NCBI GenBank assembly: GCA_905182995.1
Contig: CAJJDP010000011.1
Location: 632,432 to 696,431, forward strand
Direction of reading: 5' to 3'
Source: Paramecium octaurelia
Taxonomy: Eukaryota; Ciliophora; Oligohymenophorea; Peniculida; Parameciidae
Length of the DNA stretch: 64,000 nt
The position numbers were made by a program, and so were the translations under genes. A model generated the notes under the pieces. The model ran no database searches. It saw nothing but the letters and a program-made list of their open reading frames with translations, and was not told the origin of the DNA. Below, piece by piece: positions 46,473-58,506 of this stretch (positions are counted from its first letter, which is position 1; every line of letters starts with the position of its first letter).

Positions 46473-48930
46473 TCAATTTATTTCTCTTTGCTTGGCAATT
46501 AATGCTTTGATTTATTTGATATCAGTACTCCATTACCCAAATGGAATTATATATTTTAAGTAAGCGTAGAGAGAAGGTTTTAATGATTGCTCAGTAATTC
46601 CAATTAAATATGTCTATTAGTATTTTGGATGCAATAACACTATATCTTATTCATTCTTTTGTACAATGCCAGCAAAATCAGCAATTTCTTAAGGTTTTTT
46701 GACAAAGAGCATAATGTAATAGAATTATTTACCTTATTGCAAATATTTTTTATAAAGTCTTATGACATCAGCAATGTCCAATAAAATAATTGGTTCTTTT
46801 ATTTCTATAGTGTCGTAAGTAGAATTTCCAAAATTCTGAATTATCTCTTTAGACAATTTTATTTCAGGAATATAACATAAAATCTCATGAACTGTTTTAG
46901 GAGGTTAGATAATATTGCACCTATGACTCCATTTTAAAAAAGCTCTGTTGTTTCTATTGGTTAAGATTGAATTATGAAAATTTACTTTACATGGAACATT
47001 CTAAAGATCACAAGTTTTATCATTCCTTCTAGGAAATACAACTCTATTGCTTCTTTTGGCAAGTCGCTTTTTTTTCTTTTGTTATTGCACTTCTTTCAAA
47101 AGATTTTTAAATTTATCTTTTGCCAAATCTTACAATTTCCTACCCTATACTTATGGTGTAATGAAGGATGGTGGGGAGTTTGTAATGCTTTCTGCATATT
47201 CCTAAAATAATTACATAAATAATTACACTGAAGGCGCATTTAACATTAGTATCTTAGTCATCAAAATTAACTTTATCTAGAAGTCCTTTATCTTTTGCAT
47301 CTTCTAGAGTAGTTTATAAAATATGGATTATTTCGTCTCTAATTTCAGGGTAAGCAATTGAAACTTTTGATAAGGATGATGCATTCTATTATTCTTTAAT
47401 AGCTGGTAAACTTTTTCTAGATTGCGAATCCAATATGAATTTAGTGGGAAGAATTTATACTTTTTCCTTCCATTAATAGCGACAATCATCTAACACACTT
47501 CTTGTAAATGTGAGATCAGTAAATTGCGATATTTATTCAAGCTTATTACTAGATATCAAACTCAAGAATGTGAATGTTATTATCACATTGTCACCATCAG
47601 TTTAAAAATTAAATTCATTCTAATTTTGCTTCATTAATTATTTGCACTTCTTCAAGCAATGTATGAGCCACTCTTCATTAGGATTTAATTTATTCTCGTG
47701 GACTCCAAAGACTTATGAATATAATTTAATTACTGATGGTGTACATGTGAAATTGAAAGTGAATTCAAGATCATATCCTGACTTCTCCTGATTTATTTAC
47801 TAAATGATACATTTAATAGACAATTAACCTTTTTGTTTATCACAAAATAAAGTCGATGTTAGTAGTGTCTATAAAATGAATTATAGTAGTTTTTTATCTC
47901 CAGCCACTATTTCTGGAATTCCACTTTCAAAGTTCAAATTGATAATATTAAAATGATCATACAATTTTAGAACCATAAAATCTATAATATTGCAAATAGT
48001 AACTTTTAAGTAAAATTGCGAAATGTCTTATTAGAAATTACTCGCTATCGATTTTACTTGATGTTCTAAGTGTAAACATTCTGATAAGCATTATCCCAAA
48101 ACACTTAAGTCAGACTCTTTAATCATTCGAAAGGCTCTTAAATTGTTCCATTTCGTATAATCTTAATTTAATTGCACATATAACTTATTTATCGATTCAT
48201 ACATTTATTCAAAGAAGCAATTCTCTTCACTACTAAAGTAGGATTAAACTAAGATGAAATTTCCTTACCATGGCTTAATATAGTAATCGATTGTCTCCTT
48301 TTAATAATTCTCCACTTATATTATACCATAGTATTTCCTTTTAATATAATCTCTTATTAAGTTTTCCGATTCTTGATTAAACTTTATCGACTTATTTGAA
48401 AATAATTCATTGCTATTTTCGTCTAAGTATAGAATGTGATGAGGTAGATTCAGAAAAATGCTGTCCTATTCACATTGATGAGAGTTGATATTGCATATTT
48501 TGGAATAAAGAAATCTCTTTAGGATTTCAACAGCTCTCAAAAGGGCAATGAAAAAACAAAACAAATAGATGTGATTCAATTGTCTAATGATTCCAATTTA
48601 AAATACTACTTACATTGGCCAGTAAGGCACCAAAATCAAATTTGTGATGCAAGTAAAAATATGAGATGATATACTATTATAGTTTATATCAATTTATTAT
48701 CCAATATATAATATAGCTTAGATTAGGAATCTCCATTTGTGCTTGTTTTTATAATAAAAGTATGAAGCCAATACAACACTTATGATTGTGATATAATTAC
48801 AATAAAACACTATCTTAACTATGATTATTCCTGGAAATAAGTAAAGACCACTAAATTTAGAAAATCTAAAATTTTGTTCATGTTTTTCATACATAAATCG
48901 CCCTGTAGAGGATATTTAGTATTTATCCAT
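46473..48930 (-). CDS. Membrane protein with degenerate histidine-kinase/receiver layout
   Basis: The protein has 810 residues, with an intron at 47202-47226 (25 nt) and a possible in-phase 30-nt intron in the membrane region. The N-terminal ~140 residues hold several membrane segments (IIIVKIVFYCNYITIISVVL, THIFTCITNLILVPYWP-type stretches, IYLFCFFIALLRAVEIL). After a ~150-residue linker comes a region like a kinase dimerisation helix (LGQCLSECLHLEHQVKS). AGDKKLLQFILQTLLTST follows, which resembles the N-box of GHKL ATPases but lacks the key Asn. The C-terminal ~110 residues (EPIILLDIADVIRLYKKY, QIADFAG-like, YLIGITEQSLKPSLYAYLKY) could be a receiver fold without the usual acidic pocket. I infer a catalytically dead hybrid sensor kinase; this needs a profile search. 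Confidence 0.6.
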
Positions 48931-49513
48931 TATTTAATTTTATAATTGAAATTTACTTACATAAACAATCTTATTTATTGTCTATGATAAAATTAGACCT
49001 CATACAACACATTTTTATTTTCATAATCTAATTGATGATTTATTATTGTAACTCAATGCAATTTAAATCAAATATTATATTCTTAGCATTAGGATGATAG
49101 AATAATATACACTTTACAAAAATTAATTACTCTAAGTAAAGAGTTCACATTTATAATAAAATTTTAAGTTTATTCCAGAAATATTTTATAAATTATTATT
49201 AAATAAAATAACTCAAAGATTTATATGCAAAAGCTCTATGATCAACTAAATTTTGGGTCTTAATGAGAGAACAAGAAAATAATTGGAATGATGTAGTCTT
49301 TGTAATAGATATTAAGATTAATGATGTAGTATTAGTCACAATCTAAACTACTTATCCATAATACTTTTTTTCATATCTTTTAAATAAATAAGCTTGATTT
49401 TTATTTGATTTTAGATTTTCAGAAATCTTGTAATTAATATTCCTGTTATTATTATTTATCATAACTCAAATATTAGTCATCTAATATGATATTAATTGAT
49501 TTAAATAATAATT
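48931..49513. other. AT-rich divergent gap, no confident gene
   Basis: A 44-codon frame from ATG 49263 (MREQENNWNDVVFVIDIKIN) looks protein-like but is too short to call. The rest shows nothing. Confidence 0.4.
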
Positions 49514-49830
49514 ATGAATCATTACAATTCTAAGATTGGGTTTACTGCTTAAAATACTTTTGAGTTTAGTAACTAAATAAATTTGTAGATTAATTTGGTA
49601 TGACAAGAATTAAAAGTGCGATAGTATTTACAAATCATCAGAATTTAAATATTTAAATCTATTTTTCTTCAGTCAATCTTGGATTTGAAATAAAAAACAA
49701 TATGAATTATAATTAATAATTTACATATAAAAGAAATTAATTAGATTATTCCTAAGCCCATAATTTGGATAAATTAAAAATAAAGAAGTTTGAGAGAATG
49801 AATTGTAAATCTTAAAATTCTATTCAATGA
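49514..49830 (+). CDS. Hypothetical small protein, 98 residues
   Basis: The gene starts at ATG 49514. A 20-nt intron at 49568-49587 joins MNHYNSKIGFTAQNTFEF to NQFGMTRIKSAIVFTNHQN, and the frame closes at TGA 49828-49830. It is Asn/Gln/Lys-rich with no known motif. The same frame keeps reading as protein beyond the stop (TLLETNNFQFYSEGK), interrupted by another TGA, so the gene may be the intact front of a decaying longer one. Confidence 0.45.
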
Positions 49831-50144
49831 ACATTATTAGAAACAAATAACTTCTAGTTTTATTCAGAAGGAAAGACTATGTGTACTTTTTAATTATTTG
49901 ATTTTTAGAATTTAAGCAATTTAAAAGTTTCTAAAATATCATACTTATGATATTACTTTCTTACATTTCTTTATAAATCATATTCTCTTTTTATATAAAA
50001 GAATTTCGAAGAAGATTTAACGTTAAAGAATATTGTATTTAGATTTTAAGAAAATTAAGAAAAAAGAAAGAAATTCATCGATAAATAATTTGAGGATTGT
50101 TTATATATTTTATTTGATATATCTTAAATTCACAAAATGAGAAT
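49831..50144 (+). pseudogene. Possible decayed continuation of the small gene
   Basis: In frame with the preceding gene the sequence reads NNFQFYSEGKTMCTFQLFDF, TGA, then YYFLTFLYKSYSLF and NIVFRFQENQEKRKKFIDKQ. No normal intron removes the TGAs near 49,830 and 49,949. It faces the 3' end of the RAP-domain gene. Confidence 0.3.
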
Positions 50145-52742
50145 TCAGATTGACTAAAATTGCTTCAAATATTCTATTCCTTTTTATTTATACTGTTCAT
50201 GATTCACTTCAATATATTTAAAGCCCATGCTCTCTAAAAGTTATTTCTTTTTCATAGTCCATCCATCTAATTTATACTATTTTTCTGGCCAAATTTATAA
50301 ATAGTGTTTTGGTCCATTTATTTCAAAACAGTAATCGCCTACTTTAAAATCTATTTAATAAGGTATTAAATTTTCGATCTTAGGAATTTCTATGGGATCA
50401 TATTAATCAGTAAATTTATAGTCACTTAATTTGGCTTATTATTCTAATCTTTCGAAATCCAATAGTTTTTTGAATTATTCAATAATATCTAATTCCATTT
50501 GGCTCCTTGTTATTTGTTTCATTTATAAATGGTATTTAGCTAAACTTATCTTAGATTCTTAGAGTACTTTTGTAATATCTTATAGGAGATCTTAATTAAT
50601 TTAATCTACATGCTTCAACTTCATAAATAAAACATGTAATTAATGTGCATAGAATGGGGATTTAATATAAAGTTCGTGTTAATTTTTGATGAAGTTATTA
50701 TAATGCTCTAATACTTTTTAATCGTATTAATATTACAATAAGGATGTAGCACATCCTACAATAAACTCAGAATTTTTAGATTTATAAAATTAGTTTGTTA
50801 TTGCTTCCAAAAGAGTTGGTTTAGGTTCAAATTGTAATGTGAGTAGAGCTTGTAGATAACTTAACATATTCTTTTCATTGAAATCTTTGATTTTAAGTTG
50901 ATCTTACAACTAACAAATGAAGGTTGAGTTATATAATTTATTTATAATTAGTCCTGAATAAATTAGGATTACTTAATCCATAGTTAATTCTTTGTCAACT
51001 AATTTATTAATCAAATCAAAATAAAATTCTGTGTCTTAATAATTTAATCTACTAAATGAGTAAAATATTTCACAGATTTACTAGCTATTGAATTTTGTAA
51101 AGTCAGTTGATTTTTTTATTATATGCAACAATTTGGAGGCTTCCTTTAGATCGAGTTTGCTAGCTTAACTCAAATAAAATAGAATAATAGGGATTTTATT
51201 AGGTTCTATTTAATCTATTTTTTTCATTAAGATTGCTAATACCTTTTCCCATACATCTGACAATTATTTAAATTAATCACTATTGTTTTACTATACTGAC
51301 ATATAAAATTATTAAGTTAACCTTTTACTAAGTATTCCTAAACTTGGTATGAATTTTACAATAAAATCTACCCACTTCAATTAGTTTAATACCTAACCAT
51401 AAGCAAAATACTCTAAATACGTTGCTAATTTAGGAGAATAATCTTCTATTCTAATTAAGGATTAAAATGCAATTACTAATGAATCACTTGGATTTAAATG
51501 ATTTTACATTAATTATCTTATTTTAGATTCAATTAATTATAAAACTGGATCTCTTAATTTTGGATGCTCATGATGATGATGATGTTGTTTATTATTTGGA
51601 TTATGATGTAAATCATTATGATTTTGTACATTAGTTGATATTGTTTCAAGAGTTTTTGCGAGAATGAAAAGGTTGTTTTCTGATTCAACTAAGAAATGTA
51701 TAACTTTATAATCCTAATCTTGCAAATAGAAGTTCTTGCTTGTTTTAGTCAAAAAGTAGGCTAAACTATTATAATCTATGAGTGCTTTCAATATTTTTTG
51801 CTTCTGATTTGTTGTGTACTCATTGACTAAACTGATATAAATGTTGCCAATTAAATTATGAATTTAAGTTGGAATTGAGATGGGTGGAGATTTAGGATAT
51901 TTTTTAACAAAATTTAAGATTGAATTAATGTGTTATACTGAAAATTGAGTTTCTATCATATTTTTTTCTGTGAATGATTAATTAATAAGATCCATAAATT
52001 ATTATTATAGCTTCTTTTATTGTTTCTTTTGCTAACTTACGATTAAAGGATTTTAAAATAGAATTTCCAGAGTATCCATAACATGACACATTTGTAAAGA
52101 TAGGCTGAGGTATTCAATATTTAATTCTTGATTGTAAAACTGTTTTAATTAATGCAATAGACCATAGATTGTAGCCAATATTTCGTGAACCAATTTGTTA
52201 TGTCTTAGGTGCTATGAGAGATTTATAAGTTTTGGTAATTGAAGCAATATCTTTTGATTATATATTTGGGAGTCACTATTTTATAGGTTTATAGCCATCT
52301 GCTCAAATAATATAGAAACATCTTTGATTTTATATTTTTAATTGAGTTTGTTGTAAATGATCGTCTCTGTAATTGTTATTAAATGCTCGTCAGACAGCTT
52401 TTGATAATTCTACATCACCACATCAAGAATTGTTTAATTCAACTATCTATTTTCAATTCTGTTTATAGAGAGTGTTAATAACAGCCCTTTCAAATATTCC
52501 AAATTGCTCTCCACTTAAACTAATTCAGTTGATCGCTATAATACCAATTTCAATAGATCTAATGGAATTATTTAGTTAGTTTTGTATGATGTATCAATCA
52601 CACCTATTAAAGTGTTCAAATTTTGAACCTGATTGATATTTTCTTTTAATTCCAAATGTAATTGCGATTTAACAGAAGCTGACAAAAATTGATTGATAAA
52701 TGTCTTTTCATGAAATCCATATTTTACCACAAATCGCAGCAT
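50145..52742 (-). CDS. RAP-domain protein, likely organellar RNA-binding
   Basis: This is a single exon of 866 codons (865 residues). The N-terminus MLRFVVKYGFHEKTFINQF is basic and without acidic residues for the first 11 positions, compatible with a mitochondrial presequence. Most of the protein is alpha-helical repeat (YISLVNEYTTNQKQKILKAL, IPIILFYLSQASKLDLKEA). There is a His run (KQHHHHHEHP). The last ~65 residues match a RAP domain: VGDYCFEINGPKHYLQIWP, YKLDGWTMKKKQLLESMGF, KYIEVNHEQYKQKGIEYLKQ. RAP proteins (for example the FASTK family) act in mitochondrial RNA metabolism; the organelle and role here are inferred from the family. The start lies 13 bp from the start of the divergent EF-hand-like gene. 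Confidence 0.85.
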
Positions 52743-52755
52743 TAAATTTAATAAT
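52743..52755. promoter_or_regulatory. 13-bp gap between divergent start codons
   Basis: The RAP gene (ATG at 52742, -) and the EF-hand-like gene (ATG at 52756, +) are separated by only 13 A/T bases. Either the transcripts overlap at their 5' ends or one gene uses a downstream ATG (for example MVKGHQHP in the plus-strand gene). Confidence 0.5.
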
Positions 52756-53464
52756 ATGAATTACAAAAATACAATGGTTAAAGGGCACCAGCACCCATTA
52801 ATCCAAATTACTATTGATTTAGGATATAATAGATCAGACTAATTGATTATATATAGACACACAGATCCCCAATAAGAGGCATCTGCCTTTGTTACTAGAA
52901 ATAATCTCTAGCCAAAAATGATACAAATAATCTCAAATAGCATCTTAAAATAAATGAAGGCATATGACGAAATGAAGATAATCACGTAAGTAACCTATTC
53001 AATTATTTAAGGACACACAATAACAACCCAATTATTTGCGGAATTTAAAGTAAAATCATCTAGAATTATAATAAAAATTAACAACTCCAAGTCCTAATAG
53101 ATCGAAAACAAGTTAACAAAACTTAAAGATCTCAAAATCACCCTCAAATGCTTAAGTTCATGATGACCTACCAACAGACAAAGTTGTAATAAAAAAACTT
53201 TTTAAACTCCTAGATGGAGATTATGATGGATTGATATCTGCCCAAAGAATCAATTTCTACAATATTCCTGTCCAACTACAAAACAAGGTAATTGTTTACA
53301 TTGATAATTATAAGGTGTTGAATAAAATCGAGAATTCATCAATACCATTAGAGTTTGAAGATTTCTACCTAAAATTGAAACAAGATCCTTAAGATGAATA
53401 TTTCTAAACCTTGAAACTAATTAGTTCGATATTTAATATACCTAGAATCAAAGTGTTAATATGA
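52756..53464 (+). CDS. EF-hand-like calcium-binding protein
   Basis: The protein has 228 residues, with an intron at 52990-53011 (22 nt). A 27-nt GTAATT...ATAAG segment near 53,288-53,314 could be a second, in-phase intron without a stop. The N-terminal part includes LIQITIDLGYNRSDQLIIYR. A Ser/Pro/Lys linker (KLTTPSPNRSKTSQQNLKIS) follows, then KLFKLLDGDYDGLISAQRI. That last block is an EF-hand loop with D-x-D-x-D-G spacing, followed by helical sequence to the end (LEFEDFYLKLKQDPQDEYF). This is a single clear loop; a partner loop is not evident. It could be a calcium sensor or a parafusin-unrelated cortical protein. Function is not assigned. Confidence 0.7.
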
Positions 53465-53736
53465 TTTATAGAAATTAATAAATAAATAAAATTGATATAT
53501 AACAAATTGTTCAAATTTATTAATGCTTAATGTTCTTTCTAGGCATATCTCTTAAATTTCATTTTCAACAAATATGAATAGTTTTTCAGTTTATAAAAAT
53601 GAATAATTTTAGTGTGTAGAGGAAGTGATAAAATCTTATATGTTAGAATTTTGAGAACATTGTTAAAGAGCATTGTCTTAATAAAATATATATCAGATTA
53701 TTTTCATCTACCAGAATAAAATTTTGCTATAATTTT

Positions 53737-55144
53737 ATGTAATAAGAATAATAAATATTAGTGCAATTATTATCAGCTTCCGATAGGATACCTGAACTGA
53801 TTTGTAAATATCTATAAGAAGTGCCGTTTCTGAGATAATTTGATTCAACTCAAGGTCAAGGTTTTATGAAAAAATTGGCAGCTTTAGTCTAATTTAAGAT
53901 TTATCAACAAGATGAGATTATATTAGAATAAGGGAGGCCTGTTAATTCACTATACTTATTTATGTATGGATTAATAGGAAGACATCAAACTAAAAGAGAT
54001 AAAAATTATGAGATTATACCTGAGAAAAATGCTATCGGAGAAATTTATTTTCTTACTCGTTAAGCATGTAAATATTGGTTTTCAGCATTGAAACCATCAC
54101 TAATTTGTTATGTAACAAAAGACAATTTCTATAAAATTGTGAAAAAGAAAAATATCACAATGTCTTTATTGAATGAATTACTATAATATCCATTTTTCTC
54201 ATAATTGTCAATAAGGTACAAGAATTTAATAAAGTAGTTTCATTGAATAAATATGCTAAAAGAGTCAAACCGTAAATTACATCAATCATTAAGTTGTATT
54301 TGATATTGATCAAGAAGCGAATAATTGGTACATTGTCTTGTAAGGAGAATTCTAAGTATTATTTTAACATTAGAAAAAATTCTATCCTCTGATCCTGTTG
54401 TCCTAAGGAGATTACTTTGGAGAAATAGAAATTGTGTTGAAATCTTTACGTCAATATAGAATATAATGTATTAGCAACGAAGCCATATTATTGGAAATAA
54501 ATAAACTATCATTTTCACAATTGATGATCTATGATACACAATTTAAGATTATGATCAATCAGAACATTTAGAATAGGATTAACTCTTATGATGAAATCAT
54601 CAAGCAAAATATCTCCACTTTAAGTATTCCATTATCAAGCAGACGAAGCAGATCCAAAATGCATCTTAAATCCATACACATCAAAATAAAAAGCACAGAC
54701 ACATCAATAGAACCAAATGTTTAGGAATTTTAGAGTGAGAGAGAGAAGGCTTTACTAAATTTGATGGAATCTAAAATTGTTAAGAAAGAGAGTAAAAAAA
54801 CTTTATATTAAAGACTGAGAGAACAAAATCCAAGATTGCATCAATTTCTAGAAAAAATGGAGGAAATCAAGTAATAAAAATAATAAACCTCAAAAAAATT
54901 TGAATTAATCAAACAGTTGCCTTCTATTTAATCAAATCCTCTTGTTGATTCTATTCAATCTTATTCTAATACTCCTCTATTTTCTTTTAAAGGAGATTCT
55001 CCAATAAGAATAAGATAATTGACCAAAAGCAGAAATCAAAACAGTAACTCTTCTGTGCATACCTTGTAATAAACCTAAGAGATTTTAACCAACATGGGAT
55101 AAGGAAAATATTTTAAACTGCTATTCCATAAAAAAGAAACTTGA
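53737..55144 (+). CDS. Cyclic-nucleotide-binding-domain protein (two CNBDs)
   Basis: The protein has 461 residues, with one intron at 54216-54237 (22 nt; a 19-nt variant also keeps the frame). The first domain starts SASDRIPELICKYLQEVPFL with KIYQQDEIILEQGRPVNSLY and FMYGLIGRH. The second has NYINHQVVFDIDQEANNWYI, VLQGEFQVLF and GDYFGEIEIVLKSLRQYRI. The phosphate-cassette-like FGEIE lacks the usual Arg-x-Ala sequence, so nucleotide binding is uncertain. The C-terminal ~190 residues are Ser/Lys/Gln-rich and unstructured. The frame is open upstream to about 53,591 without another ATG, so an unseen 5' exon is possible. This belongs to a large Paramecium family of soluble CNBD proteins. Confidence 0.8.
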
Positions 55145-55314
55145 AAATTATTTGAATAAATATCTATATATCAAATTAATGACTCATATGTCTAAGTTCT
55201 AGGTCCTTAACTTGTTTTAAGTTCTAAATAAATTTAGAAGAGATACTTCTAGAGGAAGATTAACTGGTAAAATTTCGTTTGACTTGTTCTTGAACTGCTA
55301 ATATATTGAAATCA

Positions 55315-55738
55315 TCATTTGTTCCTGAAATGATAGATGATAATACTTGTTCTTCGTTGCAAATTGTCTCGATATTTTTTTACTCTTTCAATATCATTAA
55401 CCCAGGTTTTCCTGGAGTAGGCTGAACTTGCTGATTGTAAACGCTTTAAAATGGTTTAGTTCTCTGAGCTTATCTTAACTTGTTCCCTTCTTCTTAATGC
55501 TTCCAATGAACCATGTGTTGGGGGTTACCTCAATGTGCTATTTCTCTATTGGATTTCCATCATTTTTCTTAGCAATTTGCTGTTTTTGTCCATGATTTCT
55601 TGATCGTTGGCTAAGTCATATGCTCTTGAACTTACTATTTGTGTATTTGTTGACTAATCTTGATATTGAATGTCCTGGTTTCCATGGTTATGAGTTGTTG
55701 ACAAGTGGCTTAGAATTTTGGATATTATTCAAATGCAT
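55315..55738 (-). CDS. CFAP97/hemingway-like ciliary protein
   Basis: The preferred model starts at ATG 55738, has a 28-nt intron at 55675-55702 and ends at TGA 55317-55315 (131 residues). Family pattern: NNIQNSKPL (like the KP-x-ID start), SSRAYDLANDQEIMDKNSKL, LLRKMMEIQQRNSTL, THGSLEALRRREQVKISSEN, QTILKRLQSASSAYSRKTWV and NDIERVKKYRDN. That series (Y..W..D......Y..N) is the CFAP97 domain of ciliary and flagellar proteins. Just after YRDN the +1 frame also reads well (NEEQVLSSIISGTNDDF, RNFTSQSSSRSISSKF), so the true C-terminus may differ. The start is also uncertain, since protein-like sequence continues upstream without an ATG. Confidence 0.68.
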
Positions 55739-55843
55739 GAGTTGCTCCTTAACATAATGAATGGAAGTCTAATACTTGAGCTATTTTTTTCTTGAAACAT
55801 ATAGGATTAGAGTAAATGAGGTTCCACATTATAAATAAATTAA

Positions 55844-56271
55844 ATGACTGAAGTAGAAAAACAAAAATTTCGAAATGACTCAGAGTTTTATGAAATTGTG
55901 CGAACTTTTCATGAATTGGTGACAGAGATCAATAAAAGTTAGTAATCATTATATTAGGTTTTCACAAAGGAAAAAAGCAATATCATAAAAAGAATAATCA
56001 TCATCTGAAATAAGCCTAAATTCAGAAAAAATCGAAACACATTTAAAAATAACCAATCAATTTAGAATTCGGGAGAAATCAATATCACTTGAAAATAGCG
56101 TATAATATTTATTATTTGAATTCTGCATCAGAAAACTCCCTAATCTCAATGGACAAATGGAATCCTCTTCACCACTCTATGAAAATAGTTAAACAACCAG
56201 AAGACATTGATACTAACAAAAAGTATGTTTAAATAGTAGAATAATAAATAGAAAAAAAAGAAGCATCTTGA
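55844..56271 (+). CDS. Hypothetical small protein, splicing unresolved
   Basis: The gene starts MTEVEKQKFRNDSEFYEIVR TFHELVTEINKSQQ. With a 20-nt intron at 55958-55977 the frame reaches TGA 56269-56271 (135 residues, tail SMKIVKQPEDIDTNKKYVQI). With a 16-nt GT...AG at 55942-55957 another protein-like frame (AISQKEQSSSEISLNSEKIE) ends at 56210. I cannot tell which is used. The N-terminal helix is common to both. No family is recognised. The gene is divergent from the CFAP97-like gene. Confidence 0.5.
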
Positions 56272-56833
56272 AATTAATATTTATATCATCTAATAAACAG
56301 AAACTAAGCAAATATATAAAACCAGGCATTAATATTGTGATCATATATTCGTAAATCCTTAGAACATTCTATGGATCTACTAATTACCTTCATTTCTACA
56401 TCTAAATCAATGATAATATTTTATATACTATTTTTGATAGTTCAATTTATTTCAATGCATAATCTCTATTAATATAAATCCTTCAGAATCATTCTTTGTC
56501 AACTCATTTTGCATGTAAAAAATTATTATTTTCAATGATCTTGAATTAATGAGGGTCCTCTTATCATTTTTGCCACATATCTTTCACAAGTTGTATATTT
56601 ATTTCAAACTAAAATAAAATAAGTTAAACTAATGACACTATAAGTATCTAAAAAAGTTACTATTAGGACTTGTTTATAGTCTTTTTTATAAGATTAATTA
56701 TGGAAAATAATTATTTTTTTCTAAGAGTCCAATCTTATTTATTGATCTATTTAAAAATAATAGTTTGATAATAAATTTAGAAACAGATCAGAAAAGAAAC
56801 TCAAATATATTAATTTTTTAGAATTTGATCTAT
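56272..56833. other. Convergent AT-rich gap, no gene seen
   Basis: A few very short open frames occur on the minus strand (for example MQNELTKNDSEGFILIEIMH) but none long enough to call. There is no repeat or RNA gene. Confidence 0.5.
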
Positions 56834-58506
56834 TCAATCATTTTTAGCATATTTTAATAATGGGTTGTTTTGACCCTGTTTCGAAAATTTCGATGGTTTT
56901 ATTTAGGGTGATGGCTATGCTATACTAGATCTTTTAGTTGGGGTACCAATAGTCTAAGCACTGTCGACAGACTCAATTTTCCCCTTAATTAATGGTGATT
57001 CAGATCCGAAAGCCTTTTATGAATCAATTTATTTTTGTTATTTAATCTATTTTTACATAACTAATCCTGGGGATTATTTAGGCGATTACAAAGGAGAGTT
57101 CATATTTCTGATAGCATCGAATTTTGAATATCTAGAATAAATTAAATATTACTCATCGTTGATTTTATGCATCATTGATTAAATTTCAATGCTTTCATCA
57201 ATTTCATCGAAATTTTAATCTTGATTTTCGGCTTCCATAATCTCTTTGGCGGTTTCAAATAAAAAGGGATGATTTAGACATCTTTCAGCATTGATTCTCT
57301 TATTTGGATCTCGCTCGAGCATTTATTTAAGTAAATCTATAGCATACCCAGGAGCATTCTATAACTATTTGATATCGAAATCTATGTTCGCCTCTCTATT
57401 CTATTTTACAACTGTAGAATAGCTTTTTCCATTAAAGGCAGATTTACCAGTAAGCAATAAATAAAATACTAATCCAAGACTATAAATATCGCAGATGGAG
57501 GAATATTTGGATTTCATATCCTTGATGTTGATAACTTCTGGTGCCACAAATCCTGGAGTTCCACATCTACAATATAAGTAAACTGGCTCATTAACATAGG
57601 TGGCTAATCCAAAATCAGCGATCACAACTGATTCCATCTTTCTAGATAACATGGTTAATTGCATACTTTGGTTTCTTGAATAATATGTTTTCTAATTTCA
57701 GATCCCTATGCATAATCTATTTTCTATGCATATCTTGGAGTCCTAAAAGGATTCCCACAATTATCGATTATATTTGCTTAGTATTAATTAAGACTTTATC
57801 CTTAATTAAATCATATAATGATCCGCCTTCCAAGAGTTCTAGAGCCACATATAAAGAATTATTAGTCTCATAAACTTCATATAGTTTCATTAAATGTATG
57901 TTATTAAGATTTCTCATTATCGTCAATTCATTTATTATAGCATTTTTTCCATTTTCTTCAGCATAGGCAGGCTATTTGGCAAATGCTTTTATAGCCATTA
58001 ATTGGTTGTCTTCTATCCTCTCAGCTTGATATACCTTAAATAAGATTATTAAATACAGATGCAAAGTTACCTTTCCCAATTTTTTTAAAAACTCTGAACA
58101 TACTATGAAATTACCATTAGTTAATTCTTTCTCCAAGAAAGGATCTCCATTCAATTATTTGTTGCACTTTTGCATTTAATCTCAATTTGACCATATTTTC
58201 AACACAATCTCTCAAAAATTGCAAGCCTATAATTGGACCTAAACTATCGTCATCCTCATCTTTTTTTGGAATCGGTTATCTCAAAATTTCAAATTTTGTA
58301 TCAAATTCAAGTTTTAAGCACTTGTTAGGTTGGGAAGCTTTCTATAATAGTGAACAATGAGTTACTTTTGATTATAGTATATATTGATCATAGCCATAAA
58401 GAACTCTTAACTTTCCATTTTCCTTGGTAAATTCACCTTAAATGTACAATCTTTCATTGTTGACTTTAAAACCATTTGGGATAGGAATCCAAAGTTTTTA
58501 ATACAT
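56834..58506 (-). CDS. CAMK-like Ser/Thr protein kinase
   Basis: The protein has 541 residues, with introns at 58035-58056 (22 nt) and 57642-57666 (25 nt). The first ~130 residues include a possible lipid- or protein-binding beta-rich region (LYIQGEFTKENGKLRVLYGY). The kinase domain has GKGNFASVYQAE (glycine loop split by the first intron), MAIKAFAK (catalytic Lys), ELTIMRNLNNIHLMKLYEVY, MHRDLKLENILFK (HRD), IADFGLATY (DFG), RCGTPGFVAPEVI (APE) and CDIYSLGLVFYLLLTGKSAF, closing with LERDPNKRINAERCLNHPF. All catalytic residues are present. A Ser/Gln/Lys-rich tail of ~110 residues follows. The domain layout matches a common Paramecium kinase type with an N-terminal PH-like region. CAMK is the nearest group by eye. 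Confidence 0.9.

Noticed and set aside
49263..49396. 44-codon plus-strand frame MREQENNWNDVVFVID
   Set aside because: Too short and unsupported by any extension or motif.
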